Positions 25,833-33,240 of a DNA stretch of 64,000 nucleotides are shown in pieces. Every line of letters begins with the position of its first letter. The first letter of the stretch is position 1. The DNA is from Rhizobium favelukesii (GTDB lineage: Bacteria; Pseudomonadota; Alphaproteobacteria; Rhizobiales; Rhizobiaceae): positions 1,612,001 through 1,676,000 of the forward strand of contig NZ_HG916855.1 in the NCBI RefSeq assembly GCF_000577275.2, read 5' to 3'. The translations under genes and the position numbers were made by a program. A model generated the notes under the pieces. That model ran no database searches. It was not told the origin of the DNA and saw only the letters and a list, made by a program, of their open reading frames with translations.

Positions 25833-26066
25833 CTAGGCAGCTTTCGGCCTGTATGGAGGATTGGCTGCCACGAGAATGCGAGCGCTTTTGACGTTGGTAT
25901 TCGTCACCAACATGAGCAACAGGCCGAGCGCAACGGCTGGGGGAACCTCCAGATCGCCGGAGGCCAACGCCTGATGCGTTGCCTGATCGATTTCGAATAG
26001 CTTTTCAATATCTGCGGTACTCAAACCTGTGACGGCAACCGCAGCCTTGTACTCCGAGGCTCTCAT
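25833..26066 (-). CDS. Small XRE-like helix-turn-helix protein
   Basis: A 77-residue protein whose first half (MRASEYKAAVAVTGLSTADI, EKLFEIDQATHQALASGDLE) resembles the short rhizobial XRE-type proteins that begin MTxAEYRAALxxLGLS. The C-terminal half is hydrophobic and short. An upstream in-frame ATG at 26174 exists but the added residues do not fit. It may bind DNA as a small regulator. No toxin-like partner is adjacent. The upstream flank is the Ku remnant. Confidence 0.45.
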   Translation of the reverse strand: MRASEYKAAVAVTGLSTADIEKLFEIDQATHQALASGDLEVPPAVALGLLLMLVTNTNVKSARILVAANPPYRPKAA

Positions 26067-26199
26067 GCTCAGTCCAATCGATTCGTAGTGTGTTTGCAGA
26101 GGTTGAACCTTAGACTCGCCTAATGTGTTCGGTATCGATCTAGCGACATTGAGTATCCCGTCAGCGGCGTTCACGGCGATGTCACGGATGGGAAGACGT

Positions 26200-26646
26200 T
26201 CTTTCTCATTTGCCAGGGGCAGGATGGCCGCCGAATGGCGCCGACCTTCGCTTTCTTCATTCCGTCCCGGAGAAGTGTGAACGCGTCCGATCCGCTCGGG
26301 GTCAAGTAGTAAGGCGTGTCAAAATAGACGTCGTCTATCTCAGGGCGGGCCTCAATCTCGAGCGTCTTGTTGTTTTGGGGAATCGCAGCCGCGATCTCTT
26401 CCGGATCAATCATGATGTAACGACCGACGTCGATCTCGAACCCCTCTCTGTCTGCTCTTCTTTCGGAACCGGGTCTTCGGTCTCTCTGTCGACGAAAATG
26501 CGATTCCCCGGTTGCCCGTCGCTTTGTTGACAGTGTTGAAGGTGATGCGTTCAGAGGTAGAGGCAGCCGTGCAGAGGGCCACTCCCGCGGCTGGCCTCTC
26601 CAACTTTCAGAACGCCCTTCCACTGGGCACGGTGTCCTGACGCCAT
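26200..26646 (-). pseudogene. ku: Ku homologue, decayed by several frameshifts
   Basis: A bacterial Ku (non-homologous end joining) can be followed in three frames. They read AQWKGVLKVGEASRG (start near 26646), TSERITFNTVNKATGNR, then RIFVDRETEDPVPKEEQTER, and finally GFEIDVGRYIMIDPEEIAAA, KTLEIEARPEIDDVYFDTPY and YLTPSGSDAFTLLRDGMKKA. The C-terminal core is missing. At least three frameshifts are needed, so the gene is dead. No ligD is visible nearby. Confidence 0.75.
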
Positions 26647-26714
26647 GGTAAACTGCCACCAGCGAAAAATTGCCTACCTGCTGGGCCGCCTGAAAAGGTG
26701 GCCTTGAGGAGCGA

Positions 26715-27092
26715 CTACGCGGCTGCATTCTTCTTGGGACGACCGCCCTTTAAGCCATTGAGTCTCGATGAAGTGGCCTTCGCGCCGGACTTTGCCTTCC
26801 CACCAGCAGACCCCAATTGCGCCGCCATCCACTTTCTGGAGCCCAATATTCCGTCCATCAGAGCTGGAACACAGAGATCGGCATCGATATCCGGCCAGTG
26901 AAGCCCAAGGCCCTTGGCCTCGACAACGACGTTGTTCAATTGCGAAGCGTTAGCACCTTGCAACCCTTGCAGTTTCTCGACGGGAAAACCGAGGAAAGAA
27001 CCGTTGTTAAGCACCACAACGATGGCATCATGATCAGCGTCGTAGCGGGCTGACGTGGCGTATGGCCCCATCTGCGACTTCATTCCGCTCAT
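26715..27092 (-). CDS. DUF2442 domain protein
   Basis: A 125-residue protein of the DUF2442 type, often described as antitoxin- or DNA-binding-like. The body reads SARYDADHDAIVVVLNNGSF, LGFPVEKLQGLQGANASQLN and LHWPDIDADLCVPALMDGIL, and it ends in a basic tail SRLNGLKGGRPKKN. The start may be the ATG at 27092 or 27083; neither has a good ribosome site. The frame is open further upstream through an IS66 fragment, giving a 253-codon chimeric ORF. The native promoter is therefore probably displaced. No toxin gene is adjacent. Confidence 0.7.
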   Translation of the reverse strand: MSGMKSQMGPYATSARYDADHDAIVVVLNNGSFLGFPVEKLQGLQGANASQLNNVVVEAKGLGLHWPDIDADLCVPALMDGILGSRKWMAAQLGSAGGKAKSGAKATSSRLNGLKGGRPKKNAAA

Positions 27093-27129
27093 GTTGGCTG
27101 CGTCAGTTCGCCGATCCGCTTCATGCCTT

Positions 27130-27536
27130 CTAGGCAATCGGTGCCGAACCGTTAGCTTGCGCCGAGCATGCGCCCAACAATAGGCTAGTCGGACGTCGGG
27201 ACAGACACGATCCGGTGTGATCAGCCGATTATATCCGGTATGGCCGTCCACCTGAAGGACACCCGTGAACCCTTGTAATATCCGCTCGGCATGCTGGCCG
27301 CTTCGACTGGGGGCATAGGTAAAGGCGACGCCAGGCGGAGCGCTCTCTTCGCCGGTCACGACGCCGGGGCCGAGAACTGGGCGACCATTGCCTCGCTGAT
27401 AGAAACCTGCAAGCTCAATGCCGTCGATCCGTTTGCGTACCTGTCCGCCACGCTCACCCGCCTCGTCAATGGCCATAAGCAGAGCTGGATCGACGAGCTA
27501 ATGCCGTGGAAGTACCCGGAGCGAACACACGGCTGA
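27130..27536. mobile_element. Two IS66 transposase scraps meeting head-on
   Basis: On the reverse strand (about 27330 to 27140) the middle of an IS66 transposase reads APPGVAFTYAPSRSGQHAER, ILQGFTGVLQVDGHTGYNRL and VRLAYCWAHARRKL. On the forward strand (about 27337 to 27536) the end of an IS66 transposase reads RRSALFAGHDAGAENWATIA, SLIETCKLNAVDPFAYLSAT and HKQSWIDELMPWKYP. The opposite orientation indicates an inversion or two separate insertions. Neither is active. Confidence 0.75.
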
Positions 27537-27560
27537 AGTCCGCTGCCGGCCCATAAGCGG

Positions 27561-27980
27561 TCATTTCAAAAGCTTTGCCATAAGAGGATTAGGCCGGTGT
27601 GCATCGACAATTTCCCAGCCAATTTTGTAATAGAAACCCACTGCGTCGGGCGCTGCGTGGGCTTCTAGTCTCACTGCCTCGTGAGCCATGGCTAGTCTCT
27701 CGACGCCGTTCATCATGGCTCGGCCGATACCTTGCCGCTGGCGCTCCGCAACGATTGCAACCGCGCGAACCACCCCATTCCCGTTCCCAGTGAGATCAAG
27801 ACGGACGGCACCGACGCACTCATTGCCATCGACAAAAATCAGCGGAAGATGCTCCGGCTCTCTGTCGTCAGGATGGTGATCGTCGTATCCAGACAATCCG
27901 CGCAGATCGAACAGCACATGCCGTCGAATCTGATGATACGCCTCCCATTCAGATTGGCTCGATACCCGTACCAGCTTCAA
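27561..27980 (-). CDS. GNAT family N-acetyltransferase
   Basis: A 139-residue acetyltransferase with GNAT motif A clearly visible: VVRAVAIVAERQRQGIGRAM (about 78-97), whose QRQGIG loop holds acetyl-CoA. It is followed by LEAHAAPDAVGFYYKIGWE (motif B). The N-terminal part has an unusual LFDLRGLSGYDDHHPDDREP loop seen in some rhizobial GNATs. The substrate is unknown. It lies alone on the reverse strand between IS66 debris and a 190-base gap without a gene. Confidence 0.82.
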   Translation of the reverse strand: MKLVRVSSQSEWEAYHQIRRHVLFDLRGLSGYDDHHPDDREPEHLPLIFVDGNECVGAVRLDLTGNGNGVVRAVAIVAERQRQGIGRAMMNGVERLAMAHEAVRLEAHAAPDAVGFYYKIGWEIVDAHRPNPLMAKLLK

Positions 27981-28167
27981 ATCAGCAGCCTCTCGCAGTG
28001 GAACGATTATAGGGGCGGTCCATCGGGGCGCAATGACTGCAATTGGCGCATTTTTGCCATCTCTGTCACAGCGGTATTATTCGAAACGGCAATACGCGCA
28101 TGGTTAAGGTGCGAGGCAAACAGCGCTAACATCGGGCGTCATGGTCGGTCAGGACCCTTGCCCGTCG

Positions 28168-28680
28168 TCACGGCTTGGTTGGGCAGCCACTTGCCAGGTG
28201 AGATATCTGGTCTCGCGCCCCCGTAAGTTCAAAGCCGGTGCTGTATTCCACCACATCGGCCTCGACGGCGTACATAGTGGCGAAATCAGCGCCAGATGTA
28301 AGGGCGGCTAGCAGCTTCGGATGCTTTGAAAGAACAATCGTTCGCCGATCGGGACTGTTCCCGTCGAGACGGATCGTCTCTTTGTACCTCCCAATCTCGA
28401 AGCGCGCCGATCGCAGGCCCATCTCACCAACAGTGGCATCGCCAATCTCGAAGATGAGACCGTTCTTGGCATCGCACCGGACCATGTAACAAGCCTCGAT
28501 GTCGGTCGCATCAACCATTGAGCATGTTCCGACCGCTCCGGCATGCGAACCGGTTAGCTTAACCCATGGAGCGGGCGGCTCGACTTCCTGCGTGAGCGCA
28601 GGCGATGCCGCAAGGCACGCGCCAAACACACACGCTGCCACGCCAACCACGCCTGCGACTGCCGGTCTGCTGAACCTCAT
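28168..28680 (-). CDS. Exported hypothetical protein (possibly IalB-like)
   Basis: A 170-residue protein with a clear Sec signal peptide (hydrophobic segment GVVGVAACVFGACLAA, cleavage after about ALT). The mature part begins PPAPWVKLTGSHAGAVGTCS. Four cysteines (TCSMVDATDIEACYMVRCD and a C-terminal SGCP) suggest disulphides in the periplasm. Length and the mature start resemble invasion-associated IalB-like proteins, but core motifs are not convincing and I treat it as hypothetical. No operon partner. Confidence 0.6.
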   Translation of the reverse strand: MRFSRPAVAGVVGVAACVFGACLAASPALTQEVEPPAPWVKLTGSHAGAVGTCSMVDATDIEACYMVRCDAKNGLIFEIGDATVGEMGLRSARFEIGRYKETIRLDGNSPDRRTIVLSKHPKLLAALTSGADFATMYAVEADVVEYSTGFELTGARDQISHLASGCPTKP

Positions 28681-28871
28681 CCTATCCTCGTTTTTCTACG
28701 ACGTTGCGAGCCCGATAGCGTCTCGACATGGACGGGCTTGTCAAGGTCGATTGACAGGTGACGCAGACCAGCGGGCGGATGGCGCTTGTGATCGCATCAC
28801 TTGCTCTGAAAATCCGGTCGGCCGATCGCAATGTTCGAACTGAAATTCAGATGGATACCGACGGCTTTTGC

Positions 28872-29093
28872 CTAGCCATTGACGAAATAGTACCCATCTA
28901 TCTTCTTCTCCCGGACGGTGCCGAACAAGTTGCTGGTCGCCAGGGGAGCCTCAAGCTCAGGGTCGTGTTCCCAGACTTCGTCGATCAGGCACCAGTCCAG
29001 ATGCAGGAAGTCGCCGTCCTTCGAAACGAGAACCCCAACGCCCCAGCCATAGTCGGATGGAGGCGACGGGCGTTTGCTCGCCAATGGTTGCAT
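28872..29093 (-). CDS. Hypothetical small protein
   Basis: A 73-codon reverse frame, beginning MQPLASKRPSPPSDYGWGVG and continuing FLHLDWCLIDEVWEHDPELE, ends GYYFVNG. Its aromatic and acidic composition looks protein-like. The AGGAG is directly before the ATG with no spacing, so a TTG three codons later may be the real start. No domain was recognised. The forward frame over the same stretch looks random. The rest of 28681-29156 holds nothing else. Confidence 0.4.
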   Translation of the reverse strand: MQPLASKRPSPPSDYGWGVGVLVSKDGDFLHLDWCLIDEVWEHDPELEAPLATSNLFGTVREKKIDGYYFVNG

Positions 29094-29156
29094 CTCCTGA
29101 TAGGATCATAAGATCAGCTTCACACTTCAGCTTAAGCCCCGATCTGGAGGCCTCGA

Positions 29157-29756
29157 ATGCCCTGCAGCAACGCGCTCGCTCCGTTCGTCATCGCCGCTCT
29201 CGTGGCCCTCGGTCCGCTGCCGGCTGGAGCGCAGAACAATGCTGCGCCACCGCCGCCGGCGATCTCCCACAAGGTCAAGCTTTGCCAGATGTGTCACGGT
29301 GCGAATGGTCTGCCGATTGTTAAGAAGGTGCCGATCATCGCCGGCCAGCACGAGTCCAATTTGCTGATAGTTTTGCAGGAATATCGCAATGGAGAGCGCA
29401 CCAGCGACCTCATGGGCCCGATCGCGAAGAATCTTTCCGGCGACGACATGAAGGCGCTTGCGGCTTACTTCTCCGCACTGCCCTGGCCCGCCTACCGCGA
29501 GCCGGCCGACGCAGCGAGCATTACCCGCTTCCAAGCGCTCGACGTCGAGAAGAAGTGCACCTCGTGCCACCGGGAGGGTTTCGTCGGATTCGCCAAAACC
29601 CCGCGCGTCGCAAATCAGAAGCTGGATTACCTGATCAAAACCCTCTCCGACTTTCACGATAACAAGCGCCCGAACATGCCCCGCATGACGGCCTTGGTGC
29701 GCAATTTTTCGGCCGACGACATCGCTGCCATGGCTCACTATCTTGCCGGCCTCTGA
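29157..29756 (+). CDS. Dihaem class I cytochrome c (c4/c553-like)
   Basis: A 199-residue periplasmic electron carrier. An N-terminal hydrophobic signal (FVIAALVALGPLPAGAQ) is followed by two haem-binding domains. Haem 1 is CQMCH (about 43-47) with GPIAKNLSGDDMKALAAYFS after it; haem 2 is CTSCH (about 138-142) with MPRMTALVRNFSADDIAAMA. Methionines in both halves can be the distal ligands. It probably shuttles electrons to an oxidase or dehydrogenase. No partner gene is adjacent, suggesting the pair was lost or lies elsewhere. Confidence 0.88.
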   Translation: MPCSNALAPFVIAALVALGPLPAGAQNNAAPPPPAISHKVKLCQMCHGANGLPIVKKVPIIAGQHESNLLIVLQEYRNGERTSDLMGPIAKNLSGDDMKALAAYFSALPWPAYREPADAASITRFQALDVEKKCTSCHREGFVGFAKTPRVANQKLDYLIKTLSDFHDNKRPNMPRMTALVRNFSADDIAAMAHYLAGL

Positions 29757-30204
29757 CGATCAGTTCGGGGTCTGCGATGCACCGAATAGGGCCGCCGAAA
29801 TAGCGATCACTGCGTTACGGCGATTGGCACCTCTTTGCCCACGAACATCGAGATACTGGCCATGGGCAGCGAGCGTGATCTCGACCTTGCGCTGAATGCC
29901 CATCGCATCCTCGAACATATAGATGATTGCGGGCTTCTCCGGCGAAACTAACGCGATACGGCGCCGACAAGCAGATGCTCGGCCTGCGCTAGCCTGGATG
30001 GCAGGGACGGCGGCGATGCACGTCGAAAGAGCTGCCGTCCTCGGAAGGACCTCGGATCTCAAAGGGCGACGGTTTGGTTGGACGAATCCAATCAATCGGT
30101 CGCCCGGAGATTATTTGGCTGGACGCGAGTAAGCGCGATTTTCGATGCGTATTGACGCCTGTTCCACACCGAACGGCGGATAGCATCGGTCGCGGTATCC
30201 GGCT
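29757..30204. other. Gap with an uncertain reverse-strand frame
   Basis: On the reverse strand, a frame at 29760-30095 ends KVEITLAAHGQYLDVRGQRG plus about twenty residues and looks weakly protein-like in its second half only. Its first half looks random. I do not support it as a gene. The rest of the region, up to the IS66 remnant at 30205, is featureless. Confidence 0.3.
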
Positions 30205-30414
30205 CTATTCGGTCGTGGAGGTCTTGGAGAAGTTGAACGGGAGCAGGTCGCCGATGTCGGCATTCTCTTCGCGCTGTGGCAACTCGGTGAGTACGTGGCG
30301 CAGCCAGATCAGAGGGTCGACGCCACAGGCGCGGCGTGTCAGCATCAGACTGTAAATCACAGCACTGGCCTTGGCTCCGTCAGCAGTGTCGATTAGGGCA
30401 TCAAAAGTGGACAC
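30205..30414 (-). mobile_element. IS66 transposase C-terminal remnant
   Basis: The reverse strand reads ASAVIYSLMLTRRACGVDPL, RHVLTELPQREENADIGDLL and PFNFSKTSTTE, the usual C-terminus of an IS66-type transposase. Only about 65 residues remain. The following bases up to 30707 hold no recognisable gene. Confidence 0.7.
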
Positions 30415-30707
30415 CGATTGTGATACGCGACGAATCAGAGGCTAGTAAGTACTTTGGCACGCCCCGTGCGACCCTTGTGACCATGCTTCGACGCCTCGCA
30501 GACGACCTCGAGAATGTCGACAAAATCCAAGCTGCCGTTCCTGGCGCAGCGATCGATGATTGGTGCTTGGGCGGACGGAGGGTAGGTCACGTGCCTCATC
30601 GGTCGTACCCTGCTCACCCCCGCAATTCAAAAAGTCTACCGACGCCGTGTTGATAGCGGCAGGTCATTTTCACCTCCATTCCTCCATCCCATCCGGTGGT
30701 CTCGTCC

Positions 30708-31472
30708 ATGAAAATCTGGGTAATATCCGACCTTCATTTAGAATTCGGCGAACCGTTCGATTTCGAACCTCCAGCTGATGCAGACGTTGTGGTCTGTGCC
30801 GGTGACGTTCTGACGAAGGGCATTGTGCCCAGCTTACGGTGGCTAACAAAGCAGCTCGCCGGAAAACTCCCGGTAGTTTTCGCGGCGGGTAATCACGAAT
30901 TCTATGGCGATGCACTCCGAGAGAGCTTGAAGGAGGCTGAAATGGCTGAAGGCCACTCGGGCGTTCACTTCCTCGAAAACGCCGTCGCTGAGATCGATGG
31001 CGTGTCGTTTATAGGAGGCACGCTGTGGTCGGATTTTCGACTATTCGGCTACAATCCCCAGGTCGCGATGTCATACACCGCGCACGACATGAACGACTAC
31101 AACAAGATCAGGCTTTCAAAGAATCCGTACGCCAAATTCAGACCCATCGACTCTTACAAAAAGCATGTCGAGACGAGAGAGTTCATAGCCTCGGAACTTC
31201 GCGAGCGGCCGGCCCGAAGTGCCGTCTTCGTCACCCATCACGCGCCGTCGCCCCGATCGGTAGCCGCCGAGTTTCGACATGATCCGTTGTCGGCGTGCTA
31301 CGCTTCGGATTTGGAAGAACTTATCCTGGAGACCCGACCCGCTCTTTGGGTGCATGGCCACGTCCATCATCGCAATGATTACTATGTCGGGAGCACAAGA
31401 ATTGTCTCGAACCCAAGAGGGTATCCAAGAGAGCAAACCCAATTTGAACCCGGCCTCGTTGTAGAAGTCTGA
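30708..31472 (+). CDS. Calcineurin-like metallophosphoesterase
   Basis: A 254-residue phosphoesterase. All metal-binding motifs are visible: SDLHLEFGEPFD (D-x-H, about 7-18), VVVCAGDVLTKG (GD, about 28-40), FAAGNHEFYGD (GNHE, about 57-67), FVTHHAPSP (H, about 164-172) and ALWVHGHVHHRNDY (GHxH, about 205-218). Members hydrolyse phosphodiesters with two metal ions. The ATG at 30708 gives MKIWVISD; a GTG at 30696 is possible. No neighbour explains its substrate. It could act on a nucleotide or nucleic acid and lies upstream of a locus with an SOS box. Confidence 0.85.
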   Translation: MKIWVISDLHLEFGEPFDFEPPADADVVVCAGDVLTKGIVPSLRWLTKQLAGKLPVVFAAGNHEFYGDALRESLKEAEMAEGHSGVHFLENAVAEIDGVSFIGGTLWSDFRLFGYNPQVAMSYTAHDMNDYNKIRLSKNPYAKFRPIDSYKKHVETREFIASELRERPARSAVFVTHHAPSPRSVAAEFRHDPLSACYASDLEELILETRPALWVHGHVHHRNDYYVGSTRIVSNPRGYPREQTQFEPGLVVEV

Positions 31473-31615
31473 TGCCTCGCGGGCCTGTCACCCTAAGCTC
31501 TCTTGAGACCGGGGCTTAATCGACACACCTCATCGGGATGAAGCGCGAGTCCCCGTTTTTCGTATTGACGGTCTCTCGGATTGCCGGAACACTTTTAGTC
31601 AGAAGTGGAGATAAA

Positions 31616-32188
31616 ATGGCAAACGAAGATCGGGTCAAGCTGCTGAAAGAGCTGCTGGATCGACAGGACATCAAGGGAATTCAGTTGCTTATCGCCGACG
31701 GATGCCCGGTGGCCGAGCTGAGGGCGGCAACTGCCGATTTCGTGTGGAGGTTTGTGCTGACTAATTCCGGGCGCGGCGTGTCGATCGCCAACGTAGACGA
31801 GCTTTTGACCGAGTGGACGCAGGCGCTCAGCGGCCTCAAAACTGCAGCCGCACGCCTACGTGTGCAGGACATGGACGATCCTAGCCGCGCTGCGGAGTTT
31901 GAGCAGGTAAGGGTGCGCACTGCCGTCGCCCGCATCGCGGAAAATACCCAGTTGGCCGGCATTAGGATCAATCGGCATTTGCGCGCTGGCGAACTGTCTC
32001 CGCCACTCGAAACAGCTATCGACGACTGCCTCAGGGAGCAGGGTTTCCAATGGAACGGTGGTGATACAGTCCATGAAATCTGGTCCGAGGAGCACGAAGC
32101 TCGTCTTCGCGCCGCCCAAGCGGAACACAAAGCAAGAAAGCAGATGGCTGTAATCTCCGAGGGAGGCGTCGATGCACCAGTCCTTTGA
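31616..32188 (+). CDS. Unknown protein, paralogue of the next gene (1)
   Basis: A 190-residue protein of unrecognised family. Acid/base-rich and helical, without signal or membrane segment. It shares a layout with the product of 32172: a start rich in DRQDIKGIQLLIADGCPVAE, a WRFVL core, a helical middle (AEFEQVRVRTAVARIAEN) and QGFQWNGGD near the end. GGAG precedes the ATG at 31616, preferred over an earlier frame start at 31538. The stop overlaps the next start by 17 bases, so translation is coupled. Cytoplasmic; function unknown. Confidence 0.65.
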   Translation: MANEDRVKLLKELLDRQDIKGIQLLIADGCPVAELRAATADFVWRFVLTNSGRGVSIANVDELLTEWTQALSGLKTAAARLRVQDMDDPSRAAEFEQVRVRTAVARIAENTQLAGIRINRHLRAGELSPPLETAIDDCLREQGFQWNGGDTVHEIWSEEHEARLRAAQAEHKARKQMAVISEGGVDAPVL

Positions 32189-32729
32189 TCTGTCTCGGGT
32201 CGCCGCTTTCCGCGTTCAAGCGCGTCGTGATGACGACGAAGCTTTTGCGGAAGCCGCAAATCGCCATCTCAGTGAAGGCTTGCCAGTAGCGGAGATCCAA
32301 CAGGCCATCGAGTGCACGGACTGGAGATATGTGCTCGAGAACTGCGGTGACCAAATCGAGCTTTCGCGCCTATCCGATCTCAAGGCCTGGTATTTCCAGT
32401 TGGTCGACCAGATCGACGAGAACCTTCAGAGTATCCTCCAGGTTAGCGAAGTCCAAGGCAGCCCTAAGGCGATGCTTCGGCTTCTGGAGGCGCGAGAGGA
32501 ACTCGGCCGTTATTGCCACGAAGCCTATATCGATGGACTTCGTGTCCAGCGATTTCTTCTGCCGGAGGACGAACCGCCAGCGCCTGACCTGGATATTCAA
32601 CGGGTTCTCGCACGCGCGGGACTGACGTGGGATGGCGGTTTCGAAGTCGAAGCTGCTCCTGGCGAAAACGCGAAGCTGTTTACGGACGCTTGTGCGCTGA
32701 TGGGCGTGCGAAACGTTTCGTATTCTTAG
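32172..32729 (+). CDS. Unknown protein, paralogue of the previous gene (2)
   Basis: A 185-residue protein related to the product of 31616: NRHLSEGLPVAEIQQAIECT aligns with its LIADGCPVAE stretch, TDWRYVLENCGDQIELSRLS with WRFVLTNSGRGVSIANVD, and RAGLTWDGG with QGFQWNGG. It also lacks a signal peptide. The pair probably arose by duplication and may form a complex. It ends three bases before the reverse-strand operon at 32733-35824, so the two units converge. Not recognised as any known family. Confidence 0.65.
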   Translation: MHQSFDLSRVAAFRVQARRDDDEAFAEAANRHLSEGLPVAEIQQAIECTDWRYVLENCGDQIELSRLSDLKAWYFQLVDQIDENLQSILQVSEVQGSPKAMLRLLEAREELGRYCHEAYIDGLRVQRFLLPEDEPPAPDLDIQRVLARAGLTWDGGFEVEAAPGENAKLFTDACALMGVRNVSYS

Positions 32730-32732
32730 CGG

Positions 32733-32945
32733 TTATGCGACTTTTGCAGCGAAGGATTGTGCGAGCGCGGCGGCTTCCAGGGCAGCCCCCAAGCGAGCCG
32801 ACGTCTTGTATGGATAGTGCTTCCAACACCACCAGTCGTCGCGTTCTCCCTTGACAAAACCGAAGCCAGCCCAGTCCCCGCAATGGCATTTCCGGCCGAC
32901 GAGTGTGGGAGCACGCTGCAGTGTCGGCCGATCGATGTCGTTCAT
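32733..32945 (-). CDS. Small Cys/Trp-rich probable zinc protein
   Basis: A 70-residue protein with KCHCGDWAGFGFVKGERDDW followed by WCWKHYPYK. The CxC and CWxH residues form a compact metal-binding set, resembling small zinc-knuckle proteins. AAGGAGG lies 4 bases before the ATG at 32945, and the ATG overlaps the stop of the upstream gene (ATGA). It is the last gene of the SOS-box operon. Function unknown. Confidence 0.6.
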   Translation of the reverse strand: MNDIDRPTLQRAPTLVGRKCHCGDWAGFGFVKGERDDWWCWKHYPYKTSARLGAALEAAALAQSFAAKVA

Positions 32946-33234
32946 AATACCTCCTTGAGGACCCAACCCGTCTTGGGTCTTTTCCACCCGCGTTTGGCGG
33001 CTCTAAGATCAGCCTCGGCTGTCGCTTTCCGTTTCGCTTCCAGCAGACCATCTGCCCAAACCGTTATGCGGAAACGACCGACGGCGAAGATGTATCGGTC
33101 GGTGTCCGCTCTGCGCCCCGAAGCATAGCCCGCTCGGAAGAGCTTCTTTGCGAGGCTGATGTTGACCCTGTTCTCGAAGTTCGGTCCCTGAGCCTGCCAC
33201 CATTTACGAAAGGCGGTCTCGAAATTCGGCTTTG
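32942..33234 (-). pseudogene. 5'-truncated unknown gene cut off by the IS1634 element
   Basis: The reverse frame is open from the element edge and reads KPNFETAFRKWWQAQGPNFE, RVNISLAKKLFRAGYASGRR, ADTDRYIFAVGRFRITVWAD and so on to GWVLKEVL, an apparently real coding sequence. No ATG, GTG or TTG is in frame on this side of the element. The stop overlaps the next ATG (ATGA). The 5' part is missing, as if the transposon had broken the gene. The family is not recognised. Confidence 0.6.
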
Positions 33235-33240
33235 CTGTCC

